Shown here: one piece after another, positions 1 through 6,229 of the stretch
Layout of the letters: every line of letters starts with the position of its first letter
Numbering within the stretch: position 1 is the first letter of the stretch
NCBI GenBank assembly: GCA_003520425.1
Contig: DOUU01000242.1
Location: 6,529-13,237 of the forward strand
Direction: 5' to 3'
Length of the DNA: 6,709 nt
Origin: Deltaproteobacteria bacterium
GTDB lineage: Bacteria > Myxococcota_A > UBA9160
Translations under genes and position numbers: made by a program
The notes under the pieces: model-generated
Told to the model about the DNA's origin: nothing
The model's input: the letters and a program-made list of their open reading frames with translations, nothing else
Database searches by the model: none

Positions 1-955
1 CTGCAACGCTAGAAACGTTGCTGCCGGCATTTGGCGTGCTGGCGAAATAGATTCCAGGGAACGCGCGTTCCACGAGTGGAAAGGTTTTTCTGACCCGAGG
101 GCAGCTGCTTCACGCCGGCCGAATCGGGTCGAGCTGAGCCTCGGCTAGGGAGAGCGTGCGCTCGCAAATGACGTAGATCCTCTTCGCCTATAGTGCACCC
201 GGGTCGCTCATGTTCGGGCTTGTTCGCCGAGAGACTGAACGCTGTTCGTTGCTTCGCATGCTCGCGTTCGCACAGCGCAAACTGCCCTTCGCCCCACGAT
301 CCTGTTCGCGTGAACCAGCGGGCGCCGTCGAGATGCGAGACGTGCAGCTAAAACCCGTTGTCGCTGATCTCCAGCACCGGCTCTACCCCCGATCGGTGAT
401 CTCGGTCACCGACGACATCCGTCCGTCCGGAGAAACTCACGCTTGGTCTCGCGTTCTCCAGGGAGTCGCGAGGCCGCCGGCGCCGCGGGCTCAGCGAGTG
501 TCGTCCCTGGGTTCCGGCGCCGGCCTCCTTCATCGGGTGCCTTTCGGCTCATTCGACCACGACATCGCGGGTAGCGTGCCGCCCCGACCTTCGTGCGAAG
601 CCACGTGAGAGCGCCCCACGCTCGGTCGAACTTTGCAGTGAGGAATAGCCGTCGCTCCCGATCAGCGGCTTCCCTCTCCGATCGCCACCCTGCTTCCCGC
701 GAAGTCCGGGGCCACTGCGCTTTTCGGAGTGTCGTCCGGCGGTCGCTGCGAGCTTTGGGACTCGTTCTTCGATCAGCCACCGCTCCTGCTTTATCCGGAC
801 GCCCTACGCCACTGGGCACAGCCGGAGGAGCGGAGTGGTCCGCGCACGAGGAAGGAGTCGACGCCCTCTCGGTCGCCCGTCAGTTCACGGCAAACTTCCC
901 GGGCCTCCTGGACCCCAGTTTCTCGAAAACTCACCCTCGCTGCAGTCCAAAATTC
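1..955. other. Gene-less stretch downstream of the methyltransferase
   Basis: I see no recognisable protein family, tRNA, rRNA or CRISPR here. Several frames stay open by chance because the DNA is GC-rich, but they overlap each other on both strands and give arginine- and serine-rich translations with no domain. Three things stand out weakly. A plus-strand frame from 642 to 959 reads in places like a protein. A minus-strand frame from 533 to 13 is broken by one TAG at 348-350. The first 50 bases could be the tail of a plus-strand gene ending ...LLPAFGVLAK and TAG at 48-50. None is strong enough to call a gene. No good rho-independent terminator follows the methyltransferase stop at 956. Confidence 0.5.
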
Positions 956-992
956 CTAGAGAAGCTCCCCCTCGATCACACTCACCCTCGCT
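929..992. repeat. 13-bp direct repeat astride the methyltransferase stop
   Basis: ACTCACCCTCGCT occurs exactly at 929-941 and again at 980-992, 51 bases (17 codons) apart. The right copy encodes part of the C-terminal ARVSVIEG stretch of the methyltransferase. The left copy lies just past the stop codon, in the same frame, and would also read ARVS. This could be a small duplication at the gene end or chance; no further similarity extends from either copy. Confidence 0.4.
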
Positions 993-2017
993 CGGGTCGG
1001 TACGATTCGCGTGAGCTTGAACCCGGCGGCCTCATAGAGAGAGCGGAACTCGATCTCGGAACGCTGGCGTCCACCCGTGCTCACGAGCATGTTGACGTCG
1101 TTCGCCGCCGCTGCCCAATTCTCCGTGGACGGGCCGATGCGGCGAGGGTATACGCCCTCGACAATCAGCAGCTTGCCCTGCGGAGCCATTGCGCGGTGAC
1201 AGTTCCTAAGAATCGCAACCGCTCGCTCGTCGTCCCAATCGTGGATGACATGTTTGAGAATGTAGGCATCTGCGCCGAGCGGCAGCTCCTTGAAGAAGTC
1301 TCCACCGATTGCCTGGCACCGCCCGCCCAGACCGTTTTGTGCGATTTGCGCTTTGGCGCGCTCAGCTGCCGCCGGTTGGTCGAAAACGATTCCACGCAAC
1401 GCAGGGTTCGCTTTCAGGATGCCGATCAAAAGCGCGCCGTTCCCGCCGCCAACATCCACTAGGGTCTTGAAGGGTGTGAAATCGAATGCAGATGCCAGCG
1501 CGACAGCCGCCTGCCGAGTAAAATCCGCCATCGCCTCGTCGAAACTCGCCTCTTCCTCGGGAGTACGAAGGGGGTCGACAAACGGATCGGTGATGCCCCT
1601 TTGGCGGTAGGCGGGCTCTCCGGTTCGGACACAGTATTCAAGATCCTTCCAAGCCTCTGCAATCCGATTTCCAGCGAAGAGCATCACCATCGCACGGGAG
1701 GATTCCGGACGGCCACCCCCCCGCAGGCATTCGCTCAGCGGTGTCAGCGCAAAGTTTCCGGTCTCATCCTCTGCAAAGACACCGACGCTCGCCAACAGGC
1801 GCATCACGCGATTGAGCGAGGGCGCGTGGGCTCCAGTGGCCTTGGCTAGTTCATTGTGGTGCCGCGGACCGTCCTTCAGGAGATCGGCAATCCCAAGCTT
1901 CGCAACGACAAAAAGGGCGCGTGAGAGGTAGTGACCCGTTGCGAGCTGGTAGAGGAGCACGGAGGGCGGCAGGTCCGAGACAGCTCCCCGTCGAGAGGGA
2001 TCCTGTTCACTCGCCAT
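956..2017 (-). CDS. SAM-dependent O-methyltransferase (COMT/HIOMT fold)
   Basis: A 353-residue cytosolic enzyme expected to move a methyl group from S-adenosylmethionine to a hydroxyl of a small, probably aromatic or polyketide-like, molecule. Residues about 15-105 form the winged-helix dimerisation domain, including LGIADLLKDGPRHHNELAKA. The Rossmann-type domain follows: motif I LVDVGGGNG at 186-194, the ribose-binding acid D213 in VFDQP, D240 in GGDFF, and K256 with the catalytic base H259 in LKHVIHDWDD. E287 in IVEGV matches one catalytic acid of plant caffeate O-methyltransferase. The second acid of the usual GG-K/R-ER-T/S motif is Gln here (Q318 in GGRQRS). Length and domain order are normal for the family. 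The ATG start has GAAAGG nine bases upstream. It follows the acylase by about 400 bases and has its own promoter candidate. Family assignment is firm; the substrate cannot be told from sequence. Confidence 0.94.
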   Translation of the reverse strand: MASEQDPSRRGAVSDLPPSVLLYQLATGHYLSRALFVVAKLGIADLLKDGPRHHNELAKATGAHAPSLNRVMRLLASVGVFAEDETGNFALTPLSECLRGGGRPESSRAMVMLFAGNRIAEAWKDLEYCVRTGEPAYRQRGITDPFVDPLRTPEEEASFDEAMADFTRQAAVALASAFDFTPFKTLVDVGGGNGALLIGILKANPALRGIVFDQPAAAERAKAQIAQNGLGGRCQAIGGDFFKELPLGADAYILKHVIHDWDDERAVAILRNCHRAMAPQGKLLIVEGVYPRRIGPSTENWAAAANDVNMLVSTGGRQRSEIEFRSLYEAAGFKLTRIVPTRARVSVIEGELL

Positions 2018-2026
2018 CGTTCTTTA

Positions 2027-2032
2027 CCTTTC
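2027..2032 (-). promoter_or_regulatory. Ribosome-binding site of the methyltransferase
   Basis: GAAAGG on the minus strand, nine bases before the ATG at 2017-2015. It supports this start, which also gives the normal N-terminal length for the family. The site could be partly masked in mRNA: CUUUC just upstream can pair with its GAAAG (eight-base loop), and CUUUGCGAAAG is itself a small hairpin. Confidence 0.7.
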
Positions 2033-2051
2033 GCAAAGATGAAAGATACTC

Positions 2052-2091
2052 ACCTCGATCGCGTTATCAGCACACCCGGACGATCGAAGGT
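2052..2091 (-). repeat. Imperfect 10-bp inverted repeat in methyltransferase leader
   Basis: ACCTCGATCG at 2052-2061 is matched by CGATCGAAGGT at 2081-2091; the arms are complementary over 10 bp with a single bulged base and enclose 19 bases. It lies between the predicted transcription start (about 2097) and the ribosome-binding site, so it could be a stem in the 5' leader of the mRNA or a dyad operator just downstream of the promoter. The CGATCG core is itself palindromic, so each arm could also be a separate site. No T-run follows, so it is not an obvious attenuator. Confidence 0.5.
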
Positions 2092-2103
2092 CTTACTCGA
2101 CTT

Positions 2104-2133
2104 CTTATACCAGCTTCGTGAATCCCCTGTCGA
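2104..2133 (-). promoter_or_regulatory. Sigma70-type promoter for the methyltransferase
   Basis: On the minus strand, TCGACA at 2133-2128 (five of six matches to TTGACA) is followed after 18 bases by TATAAG at 2109-2104 (five of six matches to TATAAT). The -10 box is preceded by TGG, giving the extended -10 form TGnTATAAG. The predicted start near 2097 leaves a leader of about 80 bases before the ATG. The match is good for GC-rich DNA, but it is a consensus match only. Confidence 0.5.
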
Positions 2134-2136
2134 GCT

Positions 2137-2166
2137 GCCGCTCCCGATCCGCGGCTTCTCTCGTCG
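2137..2166. repeat. Short dispersed repeat, second copy at 651-680
   Basis: The 30 bases at 2137-2166 match those at 651-680 at 25 positions, in the same orientation; the best block, 2139-2162 against 654-677, matches at 22 of 24 and includes CGCTCCCGATC and GCGGCTTC. Both copies are outside genes, one on each side of the methyltransferase. Similarity does not extend clearly on either side, so the element, if real, is short. Confidence 0.4.
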
Positions 2167-2288
2167 TTCGTTGCGAGGCGCGACGGCGTCTGTCGGACAG
2201 TATCCCTTTGCTGCTGCGAGCGAGTGGTTGCGGTGGCGCACCGCGATATCGAAACGGCCATCCTTGGGACCTCGAAACTCTGATCCTC

Positions 2289-2344
2289 CGGGCCTCAGCG
2301 ATACAGGGGTGCCACAGGCCCGATGCAATGCCTGCTAGCCAGGC
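2289..2344. repeat. Two adjacent inverted repeats after the acylase gene
   Basis: CGGGCCT at 2289-2295 pairs with AGGCCCG at 2316-2322 (7 bp, 20-base loop), and GCCTG at 2330-2334 pairs with CAGGC at 2340-2344 (5 bp, five-base loop). They lie about 70-130 bases beyond the acylase stop. They could end or stabilise the acylase transcript, but neither is followed by a T-run on either strand, so a rho-independent terminator is not supported. Confidence 0.3.
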
Positions 2345-2416
2345 TGGATACCGGGCACTTCGGAGCTATCCGCAGAGCCTACCGCGAGAAGTGGTCAGCC
2401 TAACAGGAAGAGCGGG

Positions 2417-5386
2417 CTACGGAGATTTCGGTGCGCTGAAGGTCTCCACGCGGAGCGATCCGCGCAATGCGTCCGCCTCAGACATCACGACCCGGTGCTG
2501 ATCTACCGTGAGCCAATCGCCGAGCTGCTTCGCATAGAGCGGACTGGCAGGATTCCCGGAGGATCCGCCCGGGATGACGTTCCAACCCTCGATCCCGTCG
2601 TTGTCCCAAGTGTGGCCCGACCTTGGCGAACCGACGTAGCGTCGCACCGGGCCACCGCCAAAGCCAAACGAGTTCGCATCTTCCGCACGGGCGTCGTAGG
2701 ACGAGGCATTGATCACCTCGTAGCCGCCGTCGCGCGAGAGACCGGGAAGATTCGGTGCGAGGTCCGTGAAGCCCGCCGCCGGGGGAATGTTGAATGCGCC
2801 GCCCAGGAGATGTTGGAACGTGATGCGGTGGAGCTTCCCCCAGCGGTAGTCGTCCTGTTGTGTCGAGCTCCCGAACGCAGCGGCATAAGCCGGCCCCGCC
2901 AGGGTATTGAGGGCGTCACGCAGCGCACCGAGGAGCACGGCGTCCCGGCGGCTTTCAGGGGGAAGTCCTGCCGGCTCGGGGAAGAAGTCGAGGCCAGAGG
3001 CGCCGACGCCGGTGAACGGATGCTGCGAGAGCAGGTGGTGGAGGGCGTTGAGAGCGCTGTCGCTGCCCACTCCCGAGGCACCGATGCGGGAGAGCGCGGA
3101 GTCAACCGTCGACTTGATCGCCTGCGCGCGCCACGCGTTGTAGATCGTTGCCGCCACGCTGCGCGCGGCCTCGTCCCGAGAGACGCCGTGTGTCCGCTTC
3201 CCATTCTCGTCGCTCGCATCGTAGCCTTCCGGGATTCCGGTAGGGGTCGAGAAGTCCCAGGCGGCAAGTCGTCCGATGGCCTCGACGATCCGCGGGTCCT
3301 GAGCAAGCGAGGCCAACGCGGGAGCCGCGTCTTCGGACGTGGCGTTCGAAAATGATCGCAGGAGGAATGGCACCAGGAGCTCCGCATCGAGTTCCTGGGT
3401 ATTGCCTTGCATGCGCCGCAGATCGTCTACGCCGATCTTTCCACCCCGCTCAAGCTTCTCCTTCAGCAGGCGGGTGATGCGACCCGCGCGCAGGCCAATG
3501 TCATAGCTGGCGTCCAGGTAGTAGATGGCGGATGGCTTCGAACGGCGATGCTGGTTCAGGGGATTGTTGTCGAGATTCGTGCCCGCCGGATCCTTGTTGG
3601 CATTGGCGAAGAAGTGATTCGACGGATTGAGCGTCTGCGGCATCTCGTTGTAGGGAAGGACCGCAAAGGGGATGACCTGTCCCTGAGAGTGCGCAGGGTC
3701 ATACACCCAGTTGTCCTCACCCGATGCGCCGTCGCGCACGAAATAGGGCGGGCGCCCCACGACCGCGCCATTCTCCAGATCCTTTCGGAGTGGGAGCTCG
3801 GCGCTCGTGAAGTAGCCGAGATTTCCATCCACGTCGGCATAGGCCCAGTTCTGCGAGCCGAAGGTGAAGCTTTTCAGGCCCGTCATAAAATCCTGGAGGT
3901 TCTTGGCGCGGTTCCAGAGGCGGAAGGTCTCTAGCTCCGTCGTACCGTGGAAGCCCGTGAACTGGAGCGTCAGCACGTGCGTCTCAGCCCCGAGGATGAG
4001 GGCGATTGGATCGTCCGCTTCGACGATGGGAGCGAAGCTGCGGCGCTCGTCATCGACCGTCGCGATCACGCTGTCTGCGAAGGGGACGCCGGCGTCCACA
4101 AGGTTGTCAAGAATTCCATCTCCCGGAGTGTTCACGAGGTAGTGAGCCACCTCGAACTTGACGGGGAGGAGATCCGAGCCGGACTGGATGCAGTTTTGAG
4201 CGGAACAACCGCTCACCTTACCGACGACGTGGTCCATGAAGATATCGGAAACGTCCAGGGGATTGGTCGTGGCCCCCCAGGTGATCCGATCATTTTGGCC
4301 GAGGATCACGGCTGGAGTGCCGGGGAAGGAGACGCCGTTCACGTTGAGCGGACCTTCAATCGGGTCGTTCGCCACCGCAAGGTGATTCTCGTAGAACGTG
4401 GAAGGCGCTCCGAGAGCCAGATGCGGGTCGTTGGCGATCATCGGTCTACCCGTCTCGCTTGCCGCGGCCGTCACGCCCCACTCGTTGCTGCCCTCGAAGG
4501 TCTCCTTGCGGTGCAGTGCTTTTGCGAGGAGCGGGACGCCCTCCATCTTCGCGCGGAGCCTTCGCACCCGCGCCGCCGCCTGAGCCACGAACGTACGGTC
4601 CTTGGGAGTGTAAACGGTCTGAGCGAGATAGGGATGCGTGCCTGTCGCATCAGGAACCGTCGACGCGGGATCCATGGGAGCAAAGCGCTGCACGTCCTCG
4701 AACAGCAGCTTCTCCCCATCGCAGGGCGGCGTCGCTGCCGCGCACTTCGTCATGTAGTCGTCGAGCTTCTCAATGAGTCCCGCGTCGATCTCAAGCGAGA
4801 GGCTCGCCGCAATCCCCTTGCCGATGGCGATCGAGTCCACAACAGTCCAAGGCCGCGCCTTCGTGAGCTCGAGCTGCGCGTACTCCGGGGGGAGCGGATT
4901 CGCAGCGAGCCAGGCGTTGATCCCATCGGCGTACGCCTGGAGCAGGGCTTGCGCTTCGGAGCTAAGGAGCGGAACGGAGCGTTCTGCCGCGCGGCGGAGG
5001 CCGAGGGTGCGCATCTGGATGTCGCCGCTTATCGCCGTCGGACCGAGCAGCTCCCCGAGGTCGCCGCTGACTTGACGCCTCGTTGCATCCATCTGCCAGA
5101 AGCGGTCGCGGGCATGCACATAGCCCTGCACGCGGATCAGATCAAGATCGTTTTGCGCAAAGATGTGGGGCGATCCGACGCGGTCCGTGACCACCTGCAC
5201 CGTCGCTATGAGTCCGGGCAGTGTGACCGGCGCGGCCCCTTCCGGCAGGCCCCCGCCCCCGTTCCCGTTTCCGGCGTGCGCAACCGGATGGGCCAAAATC
5301 CCCATGAGGAGGGCAGCCAAAATGATATGCAGAGGCCGGCCAAGCCGGTACCCGGCCGAAGAAAAGGGAGGAGGGGGCGCGCTCAA
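2417..5386 (-). CDS. Secreted penicillin acylase family amidohydrolase
   Basis: A 989-residue Ntn-hydrolase precursor expected to be exported and self-cleaved into alpha and beta chains, then to hydrolyse an acyl amide bond (penicillins, acyl-homoserine lactones and N-acyl amino acids are family substrates). Residues 1-38 are a signal peptide (core LHIILAALLMGIL, likely cut after AHA), followed by a glycine-rich GNGNGGGG stretch. The alpha chain carries YVHARDRFWQMD and LGELLG. The beta chain starts at the nucleophile S300 in GSNEW. In WGATTNPLDVSDIF, D378 and D381 match calcium ligands of E. coli penicillin G acylase. NPSNHFFANANK near 588-599 fits the oxyanion Asn region. The C-terminus has GGSSGNPASPLYAKQLGDW. 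The beta chain is about 690 residues, longer than the 557 of E. coli enzyme. All four cysteines form two close pairs (215/222, 394/399). The TTG start is chosen because AAGGAG lies six bases upstream. The substrate is unknown. Confidence 0.94.
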   Translation of the reverse strand: MSAPPPPFSSAGYRLGRPLHIILAALLMGILAHPVAHAGNGNGGGGLPEGAAPVTLPGLIATVQVVTDRVGSPHIFAQNDLDLIRVQGYVHARDRFWQMDATRRQVSGDLGELLGPTAISGDIQMRTLGLRRAAERSVPLLSSEAQALLQAYADGINAWLAANPLPPEYAQLELTKARPWTVVDSIAIGKGIAASLSLEIDAGLIEKLDDYMTKCAAATPPCDGEKLLFEDVQRFAPMDPASTVPDATGTHPYLAQTVYTPKDRTFVAQAAARVRRLRAKMEGVPLLAKALHRKETFEGSNEWGVTAAASETGRPMIANDPHLALGAPSTFYENHLAVANDPIEGPLNVNGVSFPGTPAVILGQNDRITWGATTNPLDVSDIFMDHVVGKVSGCSAQNCIQSGSDLLPVKFEVAHYLVNTPGDGILDNLVDAGVPFADSVIATVDDERRSFAPIVEADDPIALILGAETHVLTLQFTGFHGTTELETFRLWNRAKNLQDFMTGLKSFTFGSQNWAYADVDGNLGYFTSAELPLRKDLENGAVVGRPPYFVRDGASGEDNWVYDPAHSQGQVIPFAVLPYNEMPQTLNPSNHFFANANKDPAGTNLDNNPLNQHRRSKPSAIYYLDASYDIGLRAGRITRLLKEKLERGGKIGVDDLRRMQGNTQELDAELLVPFLLRSFSNATSEDAAPALASLAQDPRIVEAIGRLAAWDFSTPTGIPEGYDASDENGKRTHGVSRDEAARSVAATIYNAWRAQAIKSTVDSALSRIGASGVGSDSALNALHHLLSQHPFTGVGASGLDFFPEPAGLPPESRRDAVLLGALRDALNTLAGPAYAAAFGSSTQQDDYRWGKLHRITFQHLLGGAFNIPPAAGFTDLAPNLPGLSRDGGYEVINASSYDARAEDANSFGFGGGPVRRYVGSPRSGHTWDNDGIEGWNVIPGGSSGNPASPLYAKQLGDWLTVDQHRVVMSEADALRGSLRVETFSAPKSP
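5273..5386 (-). other. Signal peptide of the acylase
   Basis: Residues 1-38 counted from the TTG start: a proline-rich, arginine-containing N-region (R14, R17), a hydrophobic core LHIILAALLMGIL, then HPVAHA with a small-x-small AHA cleavage site before GNGNGG. This is a Sec-type signal cut by signal peptidase I. There is no lipobox cysteine. It places the enzyme in the periplasm or outside the cell, as is usual for the family. Confidence 0.85.
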
Positions 5387-5392
5387 GGGGGG

Positions 5393-5398
5393 CTCCTT
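5393..5398 (-). promoter_or_regulatory. Ribosome-binding site that sets the acylase start
   Basis: AAGGAG, extended to AAAAGGAG over 5400-5393, sits exactly six bases before the TTG at 5386-5384. An in-frame GTG at 5422 would add 12 residues (including a stray cysteine) ahead of the signal peptide and has no comparable site, so translation probably begins at the TTG. Confidence 0.8.
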
Positions 5399-5417
5399 TT
5401 CGCAAGGCCTATAGCGG

Positions 5418-5548
5418 ACCACCTACAGGGTGTGGTGTCTAGCCGAATCCGATGCATTCATTTTCGGTAATGCGATTTTCCAGCTCGGCTCGGAGAATCG
5501 GGTGGTGCAGACCACTGGCCATGTCGCTGCGGCCCACACCGACATGCC
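5418..5548. repeat. Cluster of three inverted repeats upstream of the acylase
   Basis: ACCAC 5418-5422 pairs with GTGGT 5432-5436 (nine-base loop). GTGGT 5502-5506 pairs with ACCAC 5511-5515 (four-base loop). CATGTCG 5520-5526 pairs with CGACATG 5540-5546, extended by GG/CC past one bulged base (13-base loop). The first two use the same GTGGT/ACCAC arms. They lie 32 to 162 bases before the acylase TTG, where operators or leader structures would be expected. No regulator can be named. Confidence 0.35.
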
Positions 5549-6079
5549 TTGGAGCAGAGGCAGCCCCTATCTCTTTTGTGCCGGTGGCAGCTGAGAAGTG
5601 GCCATAGGTTGTCGCCGCCTTGGCTCCTCGCATGCACCAAGGTAAGCGGAGCGCCATAAAAACAAATGCGAGGGAGGGTCGGCGTGAGGGTCTGGCTCAA
5701 TGCTGATCGGAGTGGTGTTGCAGGCGCCCTGAGGCCGGGCATGACTCGTGCAATGAACAGGCGTGTCGCTCCGACATTAGTTCGAACACAAAGGCGCAAT
5801 GTGCCCTCCTGCTGCCTGTGCCGGTCGGCGGGAGGTTCGTGGGCCAAACCGCGGACCGCTCGGTCTTTGCAGACCTAGCAGAGTCCGGGAGGCACCTATG
5901 GCCGCTCGGGTGGACCTCGGGCGCCGGTCATGGCTCGTGTGGTCGCAAGGTTGGAGGCCACAGGAAGGGAGTCATCTGGTGTGTCTGCAGGCTCGTCGCC
6001 CAGCGACCGCGTCTGCGACCACCCCGGGCCGGTTGCGCCAGTCCAGGCCGTAGTCCAGTGCGCGACCGCAGCGGCCCAC

Positions 6080-6214
6080 GTGCTCACGATCACGAGACCG
6101 GCGCATTCCTCCGGCTCGCGTGCGAGCGTCTACGACCTTATGGACCGCGGCGAGCTGCCCTTCACGAAGGTTCTGGAAGGAGATCCAGTGGTCGAAAGGC
6201 AAAGTATAAGCTGA
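6080..6214 (+). pseudogene. Remnant of an excisionase-type helix-turn-helix protein
   Basis: From 6116 to 6172 one frame reads SRASVYDLMDRGELPFTKV, which closely follows the recognition-helix and wing of HTH_17 excisionase-family DNA-binding domains (typically ...FLGVSRxTVYxLMxxGELPxxKVG...RR). The flanking parts are split over frames. VLTITRPA at 6080-6103 is in the same frame, but the expected helix AFLR lies in the neighbouring frame at about 6103-6114. After 6172 the usual G-x-x-RR follows only in that second frame (GSGRRSSGRKA, 6169-6201). Thus two or three small indels appear to have broken the domain. Read without shifts, an ATG at 5930 gives a 94-residue frame ending at 6214, but it has no ribosome-binding site and a domainless N-terminus. 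Such proteins act as phage or integrative-element excisionases or small regulators. It runs towards the 3' end of pgi, 15 bases away. The domain resemblance is strong; its decay is inference. Confidence 0.5.
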
Positions 6215-6229
6215 CGTCGAGTCCAAGTG

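Larger units (their letters stand above)
2134..2416. other. Intergenic DNA between acylase stop and methyltransferase promoter
   Basis: Open frames on both strands in this gap are short, overlap one another, lack ribosome-binding sites and show no domain. The stretch contains one copy of a short dispersed repeat at 2137-2166 and two inverted repeats at 2289-2344. I see no further gene or RNA gene. Confidence 0.55.
5387..6229. other. Gene-poor gap between pgi and the acylase
   Basis: No intact gene is convincing. A 72-codon minus-strand frame at 5439-5657, ending 52 bases before the acylase start, lacks a ribosome-binding site and has unbiased third codon positions. Open frames on both strands at 5458-6333 overlap one another. 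The gap does hold inverted repeats at 5418-5548 and a broken excisionase-like domain near 6080-6214. I could not find a convincing -35/-10 pair for the acylase. Confidence 0.5.

Noticed and set aside
3..21. GCAACG/CGTTGC inverted repeat at the left edge
   Set aside because: It has only a 6-bp stem with a seven-base loop and no T-run; too weak for a terminator call without the sequence beyond the edge.
593..1462. A 289-codon plus-strand open frame running into the methyltransferase gene
   Set aside because: More than half is antisense to the methyltransferase, and the rest has no domain. Only the short protein-like stretch was kept as a weak lead.
2495..3355. A 286-codon plus-strand open frame opposite the acylase C-terminal half
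   Set aside because: The same antisense shadow effect; no ribosome-binding site and no recognisable family.
5408..5413. TATAGG on the minus strand as a -10 box for the acylase
   Set aside because: No acceptable -35 box lies 16-19 bases upstream, and transcription would start on top of the ribosome-binding site.
3947..5470. A 507-codon plus-strand open frame opposite the acylase gene
   Set aside because: It is antisense to a gene with clear catalytic motifs. Its translation is arginine- and valine-rich with no domain, as expected from strong GC-rich codon bias on the other strand.
5439..5657. A 72-codon minus-strand frame just upstream of the acylase
   Set aside because: The start follows a T-run with no Shine-Dalgarno sequence, third codon positions are not GC-biased, and no family is recognised; it may be intergenic sequence.
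5776..5790. GTTCGAACA, resembling a tRNA T-loop
   Set aside because: No flanking stem, anticodon arm or acceptor stem could be built around it on either strand.
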